14,237 bases of DNA, taken from the NCBI GenBank assembly GCA_026707335.1, contig JAPOXB010000183.1:1-14237 (forward strand), written 5' to 3'. Position 1 is the stretch's first letter, and each line of letters opens with the position of its first letter. A model generated the notes under the pieces. It searched no databases, was not told the DNA's origin, and saw nothing but the letters and a program-made list of their open reading frames with translations. The translations under genes and the position numbers were made by a program. Shown here piece after piece: positions 1 to 6,185 of this stretch. Source of the DNA: Chloroflexota bacterium (lineage in GTDB: Bacteria; Chloroflexota; Dehalococcoidia; Bin125).

Positions 1-422
1 GCACGCTGCGCCACGGCATGCGCGCCTACTGGGCGACCTACCTCGCGACGGTGCCGATCTTCACCGTGATCACGCGCAAGAACTTCGGCATGGCGGGGCA
101 GGCGACCGCCAACGTAGGGCGTGTCAACTACCGCGTCGGCTGGCCGTCGGGCGACTGGGGATCGATCCCCATCGAGGGCGGCGTCGCCGCGGCCTACAAG
201 CGCGAGATCGCGGCCGCGCCCGACCCCGACGCCAAGCGCCGGGAGATCGAGGCGTATCTGCTCCAGTTCCGCAACCCCTTCCGCACGGCCGAGGGTTTCG
301 GCATCGAGGACATCATCGACCCGCGCCAGACGCGCTCGTACGTGCACCGCTTCCTGGAGTTGGCCTACGAGACCGTGAGCAGTCAGTTGGGGCCGAAGGG
401 CAAGGTCGGCGTGCGCCCGTAG
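1..422 (+). CDS. Acyl-CoA carboxylase, carboxyltransferase (beta) subunit, 3' end only
   Basis: This is the C-terminal part of a biotin-dependent acyl-CoA carboxylase carboxyltransferase, the subunit that moves CO2 from carboxybiotin to an acyl-CoA such as acetyl-, propionyl- or methylcrotonyl-CoA. About 139 codons are present, and the reading frame is open from the left edge (first full codon at 3). Recognisable family stretches are VPIFTVITRKNFGMAG, the WPSGDWGSIPIEGGV block that shapes the acyl-CoA/biotin site, AAYKREIAAAPDPDAKRREIEAY, and the terminal NPFRTAEGFGIEDIIDPRQTRSYV block. The ending GPKGKVGVRP is typical of the family. The WPS-G-WGS-PIEGGV form suits the broad acyl-CoA carboxylase group better than a confirmed propionyl-CoA enzyme, so the substrate stays open. 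A CoA-transferase start (now truncated) follows 29 bases downstream, suggesting an original acyl-CoA metabolism operon. Confidence 0.9.
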   Translation, partial: TLRHGMRAYWATYLATVPIFTVITRKNFGMAGQATANVGRVNYRVGWPSGDWGSIPIEGGVAAAYKREIAAAPDPDAKRREIEAYLLQFRNPFRTAEGFGIEDIIDPRQTRSYVHRFLELAYETVSSQLGPKGKVGVRP

Positions 423-451
423 CCGGGCGCCGAAGTCGGTAGGGGGAGCCG

Positions 452-493
452 ATGGAGCCGTTCGAGGGGATTCGCGTCGTCGAGTTGGCCGGC
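452..493 (+). pseudogene. 5' remnant of a CaiB/BaiF family III CoA-transferase gene
   Basis: A good ribosome site (AGGGGGA at 441-447) precedes ATG 452. The frame reads MEPFEGIRVVELAGG, which matches the conserved N-terminus of family III CoA-transferases; compare MGPLDGVRVVEF in the two intact copies in this window. After about 14 residues the similarity stops. The frame runs into sequence antisense to the next gene and ends at TAG 587-589. The remaining ~380 codons are absent from this locus. It is therefore a decapitated gene whose rest was deleted or displaced where the HEPN-like gene now ends (499). The exact break cannot be placed to the base; about 490-498 is likely. Confidence 0.7.
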
Positions 494-498
494 GGCGG

Positions 499-858
499 TC
501 AGTCCATGACGGCGGCCAGCAGGTCGGCGATCTCCTCGGCGTCGTCGAGGCCGGTGGCGACGCCCGTCTCGGGCATATCGCCCTCGTAGAAGTTCTGGTG
601 CAGGGCGCTGGCCGAGCGGAAGAGAATCTGCACGCGTGAGTCGGACAGTTCCTCCGCCACGCGCGCGACGGCGCGGTACAGGTCGGCGTGGGTCTTGTGC
701 TCCCAGCCCCGCTCCTCGGCGACGGCCTTCACCATCTGCGCGGCGGCGCCCCATCCCTTCTCCGAGGCCTGCCGCAGATCCCCCTCGGCGAGGTGGGCGC
801 GGGCCTTGACGAGGAACTCGCTCGCCGTGTCGCTGTAGTAGTTCGCGCGAGTCGTCAT
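499..858 (-). CDS. PaREP1/HEPN-like small helical protein
   Basis: A 119-residue, mostly helical protein. The pattern of FLVKARAHLAEGDLRQASEKGWGAAAQMVKAVAEERGW, then a His-rich turn (HKTHADLYRAV), then SALHQNFYEGD, resembles the PaREP1 family, which has a HEPN-like fold. Residues 81-87 read R-SASAL-H, which fits the RX4-6H motif of HEPN ribonucleases. I see this motif directly, but activity is inference. ATG 858 was chosen because a TATAAT box ends 6 bases upstream and the family similarity begins there. A longer in-frame start at 972 would add 38 proline/arginine-rich residues of no family character. No MNT-type nucleotidyltransferase partner lies beside it. The gene is divergent from the Uma2 gene and its 3' end abuts the truncated CoA-transferase start, so it may be the cargo of the rearrangement that broke that gene. 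Confidence 0.75.
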   Translation of the reverse strand: MTTRANYYSDTASEFLVKARAHLAEGDLRQASEKGWGAAAQMVKAVAEERGWEHKTHADLYRAVARVAEELSDSRVQILFRSASALHQNFYEGDMPETGVATGLDDAEEIADLLAAVMD

Positions 859-864
859 GGGCGG

Positions 865-870
865 ATTATA
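865..870 (-). promoter_or_regulatory. Consensus -10 box (TATAAT), probably leaderless promoter of the HEPN-like gene
   Basis: Read on the minus strand this is a perfect TATAAT followed by CCGCCC and then ATG 858. The expected transcription start falls on or next to the A of the start codon, so the mRNA would have no leader and no Shine-Dalgarno site. No recognisable -35 box is seen upstream. Leaderless TANNNT promoters of this geometry are known in Actinobacteria and Deinococcus-Thermus. Confidence 0.6.
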
Positions 871-973
871 CGCTGTCCCGGGCACGCGCGGCGCCGCCCC
901 GCCGTCCCGCCCCCGGATCAGGCCGTCTAGAATGTCCAGGCCCTGTAGACTGGATACGCCAGGAGCGGGCACG

Positions 974-1531
974 ATGACGACTACCGAGACGACGCTGCTG
1001 ACGGCCGACGAGCTGCTGCGGCTCTCCGCTCGCGGCGTGCGCGGCGAACTGATCCGGGGGGTCCTCTACGAGACCATGCCGGCGGGAGAATTGCACGGCA
1101 AGATCGTGATGCGTCTCGGCGGCGCACTCTTCGGCTTCGTCGAGCCGAGGGGCTTGGGCACGCTCGTCGCCTCGGACTCCGGCGTCTGGCTGGCGCGCGA
1201 CCCCGACACCGTGCGCGAGCCTGACATCGCGTTCACATCGGTGCAACGGCTCCCGCTCGATGCATGGAACACGGGCTACTCCGAAGTCGTGCCCGACCTC
1301 GTCGTTGAGGTCGTCTCCCCGAGCGACAGCCCCCGCGAGTTGCACGACAAGGCACGCATGTGGCTGAGCCACGGCGTGCGGCTCGTGTGGGTCGTGCACC
1401 CGGCGACGCGCACCGTCGATGCGCACAGCGCCGGCGGCGCGATCGTGACGCTCGCCGAGAACGAGGCCCTCGACGGCGGGGATGTGCTGCCCGGATTCTC
1501 GTGCCCCGTGAAGGCCGTCTTCGGCGCGTAG
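974..1531 (+). CDS. Uma2 family (DUF820) PD-(D/E)XK nuclease-fold protein
   Basis: A 185-residue protein of the Uma2 family, usual length 180-200. The core of the restriction-endonuclease-like fold is visible: REPDIAF with Asp84, then PDLVVEVVSPSDS with Glu112 on the next strand, then Lys126 in HDKARMWLSHGVRLVWVV, followed by the strand ending VVHPATRTVDAH. These are the expected metal-binding and catalytic positions of the PD-(D/E)XK superfamily. The biological role of Uma2 proteins is largely unknown. They are abundant in Cyanobacteria and Chloroflexota and are often scattered as mobile accessory genes. ATG 974 is preceded by AGGAG at 961-965 (8-base gap), which decides against the upstream in-frame ATG at 857. 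That one would add a basic low-complexity stretch overlapping the divergent promoter. Confidence 0.9.
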   Translation: MTTTETTLLTADELLRLSARGVRGELIRGVLYETMPAGELHGKIVMRLGGALFGFVEPRGLGTLVASDSGVWLARDPDTVREPDIAFTSVQRLPLDAWNTGYSEVVPDLVVEVVSPSDSPRELHDKARMWLSHGVRLVWVVHPATRTVDAHSAGGAIVTLAENEALDGGDVLPGFSCPVKAVFGA

Positions 1532-1576
1532 GACCGATCGGGCACGCACTCCCGAGCGCCCCGCCGCCCCAGGCGC

Positions 1577-1582
1577 TACCCT
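1577..1582 (+). promoter_or_regulatory. Possible leaderless -10 element (TACCCT) for ribonuclease D
   Basis: TACCCT fits TANNNT and lies 8 bases before ATG 1591. The start has no Shine-Dalgarno site (the spacer is CCCTCCCG), so a leaderless transcript is a reasonable reading. The motif is weak in such GC-rich DNA. Confidence 0.25.
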
Positions 1583-1590
1583 CCCTCCCG

Positions 1591-2823
1591 ATGCCCCGAC
1601 GCCGCCGCACCGCCCCCGACCGCGCCCCGCGCCCCGATCCGACCACCGACGCCCGCCTGATCACCGACCCCGGCCAGGCCGCCGCCCTCTACGACGAGAT
1701 CCGCGACGCCAGCATCTTCGCCCTCGACACCGAGTTCGTCAGCGAGCGCACCTACCAGCCCGAGTTGGCCCTCGCCCAGGTCGCGACGCCGGGCCGCGTC
1801 GCCATCCTCGACCCCCTCGTCCTGCCCGACCTCGGCCCGCTCTGGGACTTGACCGCCGACCCCGAGATCGAGGTCGTGATGCACGCCGGCGAGCAGGAGT
1901 CGCGCTTCTGCTGGCTGGAGGCCGGCGCGCTGCCGGCCCGCGTCTTCGACGTGCAGATCGCCGCCGGCCTGCTGGGCCACCGCTACCCGCTGGCCTACCA
2001 CAGCCTCGTCGGCACGGTGCTGCGCCGTCACGCGGAACGGGGCCAGACCCGCAGCGACTGGATGCACCGGCCGCTCAGCGATCGCCAGGTGGCCTACGCC
2101 GCCGCCGACGTCGAGCACCTGCTCCCGCTCCACGAGGCGCTCCACCCGCTGCTCGAAGACCGCGGCCGCCTAGCATGGCTGGACGAGGAACTCGCCCGCC
2201 GCGACGACCAACTCCATGGGGAGCTGACCGAGGACCGCTGGCGGCGCGTCGCCGGGGCGCAGCGGCTCAGCCGGCGCGAATTGGCCGCCGTGCGCGAGCT
2301 CTCCCACTGGCGCGAGGACCTCGCCCGCGATCGCGACGTCCCCCGCCGCCGCATCCTGCGCGACGACCTGCTCGTCGCCGCCGCGCTGGCCTCCCCCGTC
2401 GATCTCGAAGACCTGCGCCGCGTGCGCGGCATGGAGCGTCTGCCCCACCGCGACCGTCCCGGCCTGCTCGACGCCCTGCAGGTCGCGCGGGAGTTGCCGC
2501 CCGACGAACTGCCGGCCAAGCATCGCGGCGACTCCGGCGGCCCCAGTCAGGCGCGCATGCTCGCGCTCACCCTGGAGGCCCTGCTGGAATCGATCTGCAT
2601 CGAGCGCGAGGTCGCCCCCACGCTGGTCGGCGGCGCCGGCGACCTGCGCCGCCTGATCAACTGGCACCTCGCCGGCCGCGACCCGAAACGTCCGCCGCGC
2701 CTGCTCACCGGCTGGCGCGCCCAGGTCTGCGGCGACCTGCTGGAGGACGCCCTGGCCGGCCGGGTGCGCATCCGCGTCGGCGACCCCGCCTCCACCCACC
2801 CCCTTGTCGTCGAACCGGCGTGA
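1591..2823 (+). CDS. rnd: Ribonuclease D (DEDDy 3'-5' exoribonuclease with HRDC domain)
   Basis: A 410-residue 3'-5' exoribonuclease that trims tRNA and other stable RNA precursors. The exonuclease domain spans about residues 22-195. Exo I is FALDTEFVSERTYQPELALAQVA (Asp46, Glu48). Exo II is MHAGEQESRFC, where Glu103 stands at the place of the usual Asp (HAGSED in E. coli). Exo III is YAAADVEHLLPL (Tyr169, Asp173). The RSDWMHRPLSDRQVAYAA stretch is highly typical. An HRDC domain follows (~220-300), and the C-terminal RRLINWHL...LLTGWRAQVCGDLL segment matches the end of E. coli RNase D. ATG 1591 is used because the protein then has family length; upstream in-frame starts lie inside the Uma2 gene and add arginine-rich noise. 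The basic first 20 residues may be an RNA-binding tail. Confidence 0.93.
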   Translation: MPRRRRTAPDRAPRPDPTTDARLITDPGQAAALYDEIRDASIFALDTEFVSERTYQPELALAQVATPGRVAILDPLVLPDLGPLWDLTADPEIEVVMHAGEQESRFCWLEAGALPARVFDVQIAAGLLGHRYPLAYHSLVGTVLRRHAERGQTRSDWMHRPLSDRQVAYAAADVEHLLPLHEALHPLLEDRGRLAWLDEELARRDDQLHGELTEDRWRRVAGAQRLSRRELAAVRELSHWREDLARDRDVPRRRILRDDLLVAAALASPVDLEDLRRVRGMERLPHRDRPGLLDALQVARELPPDELPAKHRGDSGGPSQARMLALTLEALLESICIEREVAPTLVGGAGDLRRLINWHLAGRDPKRPPRLLTGWRAQVCGDLLEDALAGRVRIRVGDPASTHPLVVEPA

Positions 2824-2867
2824 GCGCGAGCGGAAGGAACAACGGCCGTGCGGCAGTTGGATGACGG

Positions 2868-3608
2868 GTGACCATGCCTCTGACCCTGGTGAATTGGAAC
2901 GTCGAGTGGGCGACCCACCGAGCGCCACGCGGGCAGGAGATCCTGCGTCGCATCCACGCGCATGCGCCCGACATCGTCTGTCTCACCGAGGCCGGCATCG
3001 GGCTGCTGGCCCAGCCGGGGCACGCGATCTGCTCTCAACCCGACTCCGGGTACGGCGTCAAGAAGGACCGACGAAAGGTCATCCTCTGGTCGCGGGAGCC
3101 GTGGGAGTCGGTCGATTGCGAGGGAACCGGATCGCTGCCGCCCGGCCGGTTCGTGTCTGGGGTCACCCGGACGCCCGTGGGTGAGGTCAGGGTGGTCGGC
3201 GTCTGCATCCCCTGGTTCGGATCGCGAACGGAAAAGAAGCGCGGGTCGCAACAGAAGCGGCAGTGGGAAGACCACGCGCGGTATCTGGCCGGTCTCGCCG
3301 AGGTGCTGAAGCGGGATTCCGCGACGCGCCTGATCGTGCTGGGGGACTTCAACCAGGCCATCGGGCCCGGAAGCCGGGCGCCCGCGGAACTCCGGTCGGC
3401 GCTCCGCGGCGCCTTCCCGGCGGGCATGAGCATCGCGACGGCCGATCTGACCTTCGAGGAACGCGCCAACATCGACCACATCGCAGTCAGTGACGACTTG
3501 ACCGTCGGGTCCGTCGCTGCGATCAGCAACCTCCACGGCGGCAAGCCGCTGTCCGACCACTTCGGCGTCGTGACCGAGGTCTCCGCCGAACGCCGCCGCG
3601 AGGGTTGA
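2868..3608 (+). CDS. Endonuclease/exonuclease/phosphatase (EEP) family hydrolase
   Basis: A 246-residue metal-dependent phosphodiesterase of the EEP (DNase I / exonuclease III-like) fold. All signature motifs are present: LVNWNVEW (Asn11), DIVCLTEA (metal-binding Glu41), VLGDFNQ (Asp160, Asn162), NIDHIAVS (Asp203, His204) and LSDHFGVV (Asp230, His231). It has no signal peptide or membrane segment, so it is cytoplasmic. The substrate (DNA, RNA, phospholipid or sugar phosphate) cannot be read from sequence. The start may be GTG 2868 or ATG 2874, two codons later; neither has a strong ribosome site. It follows ribonuclease D by 44 bases on the same strand and converges on the 501-residue gene. 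Composition is less GC-rich than in the ribonuclease D gene, so it may be accessory DNA acquired together with its neighbour. Confidence 0.88.
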   Translation: MTMPLTLVNWNVEWATHRAPRGQEILRRIHAHAPDIVCLTEAGIGLLAQPGHAICSQPDSGYGVKKDRRKVILWSREPWESVDCEGTGSLPPGRFVSGVTRTPVGEVRVVGVCIPWFGSRTEKKRGSQQKRQWEDHARYLAGLAEVLKRDSATRLIVLGDFNQAIGPGSRAPAELRSALRGAFPAGMSIATADLTFEERANIDHIAVSDDLTVGSVAAISNLHGGKPLSDHFGVVTEVSAERRREG

Positions 3609-3716
3609 ATTCGCCCGCCGGGTAGAGCTGTGACGTGAATCGGCGAGCGGCGATCCTCGGTAGATCGCGATGCCCCTGGCCACCTCCGCACGGATCGCCG
3701 AGGCCAGAAGTCTCGT

Positions 3717-5222
3717 TCAACTTTGGCTGGTCGGCAGGTGCCGGCCGACGTGCCCCACCCGGATCCGCCGGATCGCGGGATCCCACAGGAAATGGATTCG
3801 GCAACGATTGTCCTGTCCGCTGCCACCACCGAGCTTGACGTGCATCGGCATCTCGAACAGCTGCCCTTTCTCATCGGGAAATTGCCGCGTTCCCGGCCGG
3901 CGCTGCATCGTGTCGATTGACTCGGTAGAGACATCGAGACCGCGGGCGCGAAGCGCACCGATGAGTACCTCCTCTGTGATACCCCCGTTGGCCATTCCTT
4001 CGGCGATCTGGTTGAGTCGCTCAAGACTCCGCCAGACAGCATTCGGGTTCTGATATCGGGACTCCTCGGCCGACGTTTCGGCCGAGGGAAAGATGTCAAG
4101 GTGGGGACAGTGCACACGCGCCAGCATCGCCGCTTCAGCGACCGTGGTCGGATCATCACTGGGTTCCTGCTCTGGCGCTTCCGCCAGGGCCTTGGCCGCC
4201 GAATCTAACGCGGCGTCCTGCCGCGCCACCTGCTGGCGGAGGCGCTCGATCTCAGCACCGAGTTCGTCGATCTTCTCCTGTTGAGATCGCAGAACCTCGG
4301 TCGCCTCAACTCCCTGATGCTGGGTGACGCTCCGCTGCTCCTCAAGCGCTCGAGTCAATTCGCTCACTTGGCCCGCGAGGAGCTGCCGCTCGCCCAGGCG
4401 GACCCGGTCGGCGATCTCGTCACAGCGGCGCAAGATGCCGGTCTCTGCCGAGAGCTCGGCGACATGCGCACGCAGCGCCATGCCGAAGGCCGCACTTCTC
4501 GCTCGCGAGAAGAGCGTGTAGTGATGCCGCCGGGAATCATCGCCGACCTGGAGTCCGGGGCGATAGACCCGAACTGCGCCGCCGTAGCAGGCGAAGCCGC
4601 GCCCGAGTGCGGTGGCGATTCGACGTGAAGCAGGGACTTCCAAGAGCGCCACGACCGACAGACCCGCGAGATCACGCTGCAACCTGCCCGCGTCCAGTGC
4701 GGTCTTACCGTCGTCGGTCTGAGAAACGACCACGACCGGGAAGCTGCGTCTTGGGTCAAGGAGAACCTGCCTGCAGAACGCGTCCGAGTGTTCCTCTCGC
4801 ACGATCGACGACGAGGAACGCAGGGGGATCCCGTCGCGCGAGCAAGTGAACCGGCCGAGCAGTTCGTGTACTAGTGCGAGCCGTATCGGGCGGTCGTCGG
4901 GGTCGCCGGCGTACGAGATTCGCTCACGATGCACGCGCGCTTCGGCGATCGTAGGTCCGCCCGATGCCGCCAGTTGCAACTCGATCCGCCAGAAGTCGCC
5001 GGATGACTTGGCAGGGAACGCCCACTGCATCTCATACGCCGACTCCCCCGCGCACTCCCCAGCCCAAATCTCCAGCGTCTGCCCATCGGCCTTCCACACT
5101 CCGTTGGACGCGGTGACGTCGCCAGGAAAGCGGTTGGCAGCAAGAACCCACGAGCGAGCCGTCTCGGCGACTTGGTCGATCGGCTCCTGAATCTCGAAGG
5201 TTGAGCGATACAGTTCAGGCAT
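3717..5222 (-). CDS. Unclassified 501-aa modular protein with coiled coil and RelE-like C-terminal domain
   Basis: I do not recognise a named family. Four parts can be seen. Residues 1-135 are a beta-rich domain with regular Trp/Arg strands (LEIWAGECAGESAYEMQWAFP, FWRIELQLAASGG). Residues 145-240 are an alpha/beta domain: FPVVVVSQTDDG, then LQRDLAGLSVVALLEV, then FACYGGAVRVYRPG. Residues 262-348 form a long heptad-type coiled coil (LRSQQEKIDELGAEIERLRQQVARQDAALD). After an acidic linker and a small helical region (385-440), residues 440-501 are a compact beta domain with MPMHVKLGGG, RIHFLWD and VGHVGRHLPTSQS. That ending resembles short RelE/ParE-like nuclease domains found at the C-termini of large actinobacterial proteins. 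His461, Arg475 and His495 are candidate functional residues. Codon use and GC are looser than in neighbours (about 57% GC at 3961-4020 versus 73% at 2101-2160, hand-counted). No signal peptide or Shine-Dalgarno site is visible. A defence or toxin role is inference only. Confidence 0.8.
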   Translation of the reverse strand: MPELYRSTFEIQEPIDQVAETARSWVLAANRFPGDVTASNGVWKADGQTLEIWAGECAGESAYEMQWAFPAKSSGDFWRIELQLAASGGPTIAEARVHRERISYAGDPDDRPIRLALVHELLGRFTCSRDGIPLRSSSSIVREEHSDAFCRQVLLDPRRSFPVVVVSQTDDGKTALDAGRLQRDLAGLSVVALLEVPASRRIATALGRGFACYGGAVRVYRPGLQVGDDSRRHHYTLFSRARSAAFGMALRAHVAELSAETGILRRCDEIADRVRLGERQLLAGQVSELTRALEEQRSVTQHQGVEATEVLRSQQEKIDELGAEIERLRQQVARQDAALDSAAKALAEAPEQEPSDDPTTVAEAAMLARVHCPHLDIFPSAETSAEESRYQNPNAVWRSLERLNQIAEGMANGGITEEVLIGALRARGLDVSTESIDTMQRRPGTRQFPDEKGQLFEMPMHVKLGGGSGQDNRCRIHFLWDPAIRRIRVGHVGRHLPTSQS

Positions 5223-5344
5223 CAGACGGCGTGTGGGTGTGCAGCGCAGACGCGCTCGGGCTGGGAGGATCGCAAGCCCGACCAGGATACGCGACCCCGT
5301 TCCGGCGGCGCCGGCGAAGCAATCGCCCCTCTCCGGCCTCCCCG

Positions 5345-5363
5345 CTCCATCGTCCAGATGGAG
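5345..5363 (-). terminator. Hairpin downstream of the substrate-binding protein gene
   Basis: CTCCATC (5345-5351) and GATGGAG (5357-5363) form a perfect 7-bp stem around a 5-base loop. It lies 22 bases beyond the stop of the gene ending at 5385. No T-run follows on the minus strand, so it would be a weak or factor-assisted terminator at best. Confidence 0.3.
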
Positions 5364-5384
5364 GAGGTTGGGTGGTGAGGTCCG

Positions 5385-6125
5385 CTACTCGAACGTGGAC
5401 GCGCCCGCGCCGACCCACTTCACGATGATCGCGTTCAGGGTGCCGTCGGCCTTCATCGAGGCCAGGGCCTCGTCGAGCTTGGCCTTCAGGTCGCTGCCCG
5501 TGCGGACGCCCATGCCGAGGCCCCGGTCGAGCAGCACCGACGGCCCAACGATCGCCAGTTGGCCCTCGTGCTCCGCGAGCTTCTCCACGCCGTAGCCGTG
5601 GTCCACGAGGACCGCGTCGACCTCGCCGCTGAGCACGGCATCGACCGCGTCCATCGAGATATCCAGCGGCACGAACGGCCGGCCCAACTCGGCGAAGTAG
5701 TCGGAGTAGATGGTGTTCTCCGCCAGTCCGATCGTGCCTTCGGCGGCGGCGTCGCCCGCGCCGGCCATCGCCACGTACACGGACGGGGTCGGCGGGTAGT
5801 AGGCCTCCGTGAAATCGATCCGCTCCTCCCGCTCGGCCGTGATGCTCATGCCGGCCAGGATGACGTCGAACTCCTCCGCCACCAGGTCGGGGATCATCGT
5901 CTCCCACTCGCTCAGGATCCACTCGCACTCGAGATCGGCGCGCCGGCACAGTTCGTCGCCCAGCTCGCGCTCCAGGCCGTCGATCTCGCCGTCCTCGTTG
6001 ACGACGTTGAAGGGGTGGTAGTCGCCGGTCGTGGCGATGACCACCGGGTCCGGCCCCCGGCACGCGGCCGGCAACGCCCCGAGCGCCGCCATCAGCAGGA
6101 CCGCCTGCACGAACCGGACCCGCAT
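5385..6125 (-). CDS. Solute-binding protein, family 3 (polar amino acid ABC transporter type)
   Basis: A 246-residue extracytoplasmic substrate-binding protein of the amino acid/opine family. The N-terminus MRVRFVQAVLLMAALGALPAAC is a signal peptide. Cys22 could be lipidated, although the lipobox (PAAC) is imperfect because it has Pro at -3. The mature part has the family hallmarks: IATTGDYHPFN, then GEIDGLERELGDELCRR, then WETMIPDLVAEEFDVILAGMSITAEREERIDFTEAYY, and a final ALASMKADGTLNAIIVKWVG. ATG 6125 is preferred over 6137 because GAGG lies at proper spacing before it and the signal peptide begins there. No permease or ATPase genes are in the window, so it is an orphan binding protein. 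It lies 60 bases after the CoA-transferase stop on the same strand and may be the last gene of that operon. Ligand unknown; an amino acid is likely. Confidence 0.9.
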   Translation of the reverse strand: MRVRFVQAVLLMAALGALPAACRGPDPVVIATTGDYHPFNVVNEDGEIDGLERELGDELCRRADLECEWILSEWETMIPDLVAEEFDVILAGMSITAEREERIDFTEAYYPPTPSVYVAMAGAGDAAAEGTIGLAENTIYSDYFAELGRPFVPLDISMDAVDAVLSGEVDAVLVDHGYGVEKLAEHEGQLAIVGPSVLLDRGLGMGVRTGSDLKAKLDEALASMKADGTLNAIIVKWVGAGASTFE

Positions 6126-6185
6126 CGTCGTCCTCATCTCCCCTGCGCGAGTGCGCCTGCTGCGGAGCTTAGGCTACCGGCGCCC

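Noticed and set aside
3649..3699. Inverted repeat GGCGATCC ... GGATCGCC between the EEP and 501-aa genes
   Set aside because: The 8-bp arms are 35 bases apart with no T-run. This is too weak to call a terminator, although the position between convergent genes would fit.
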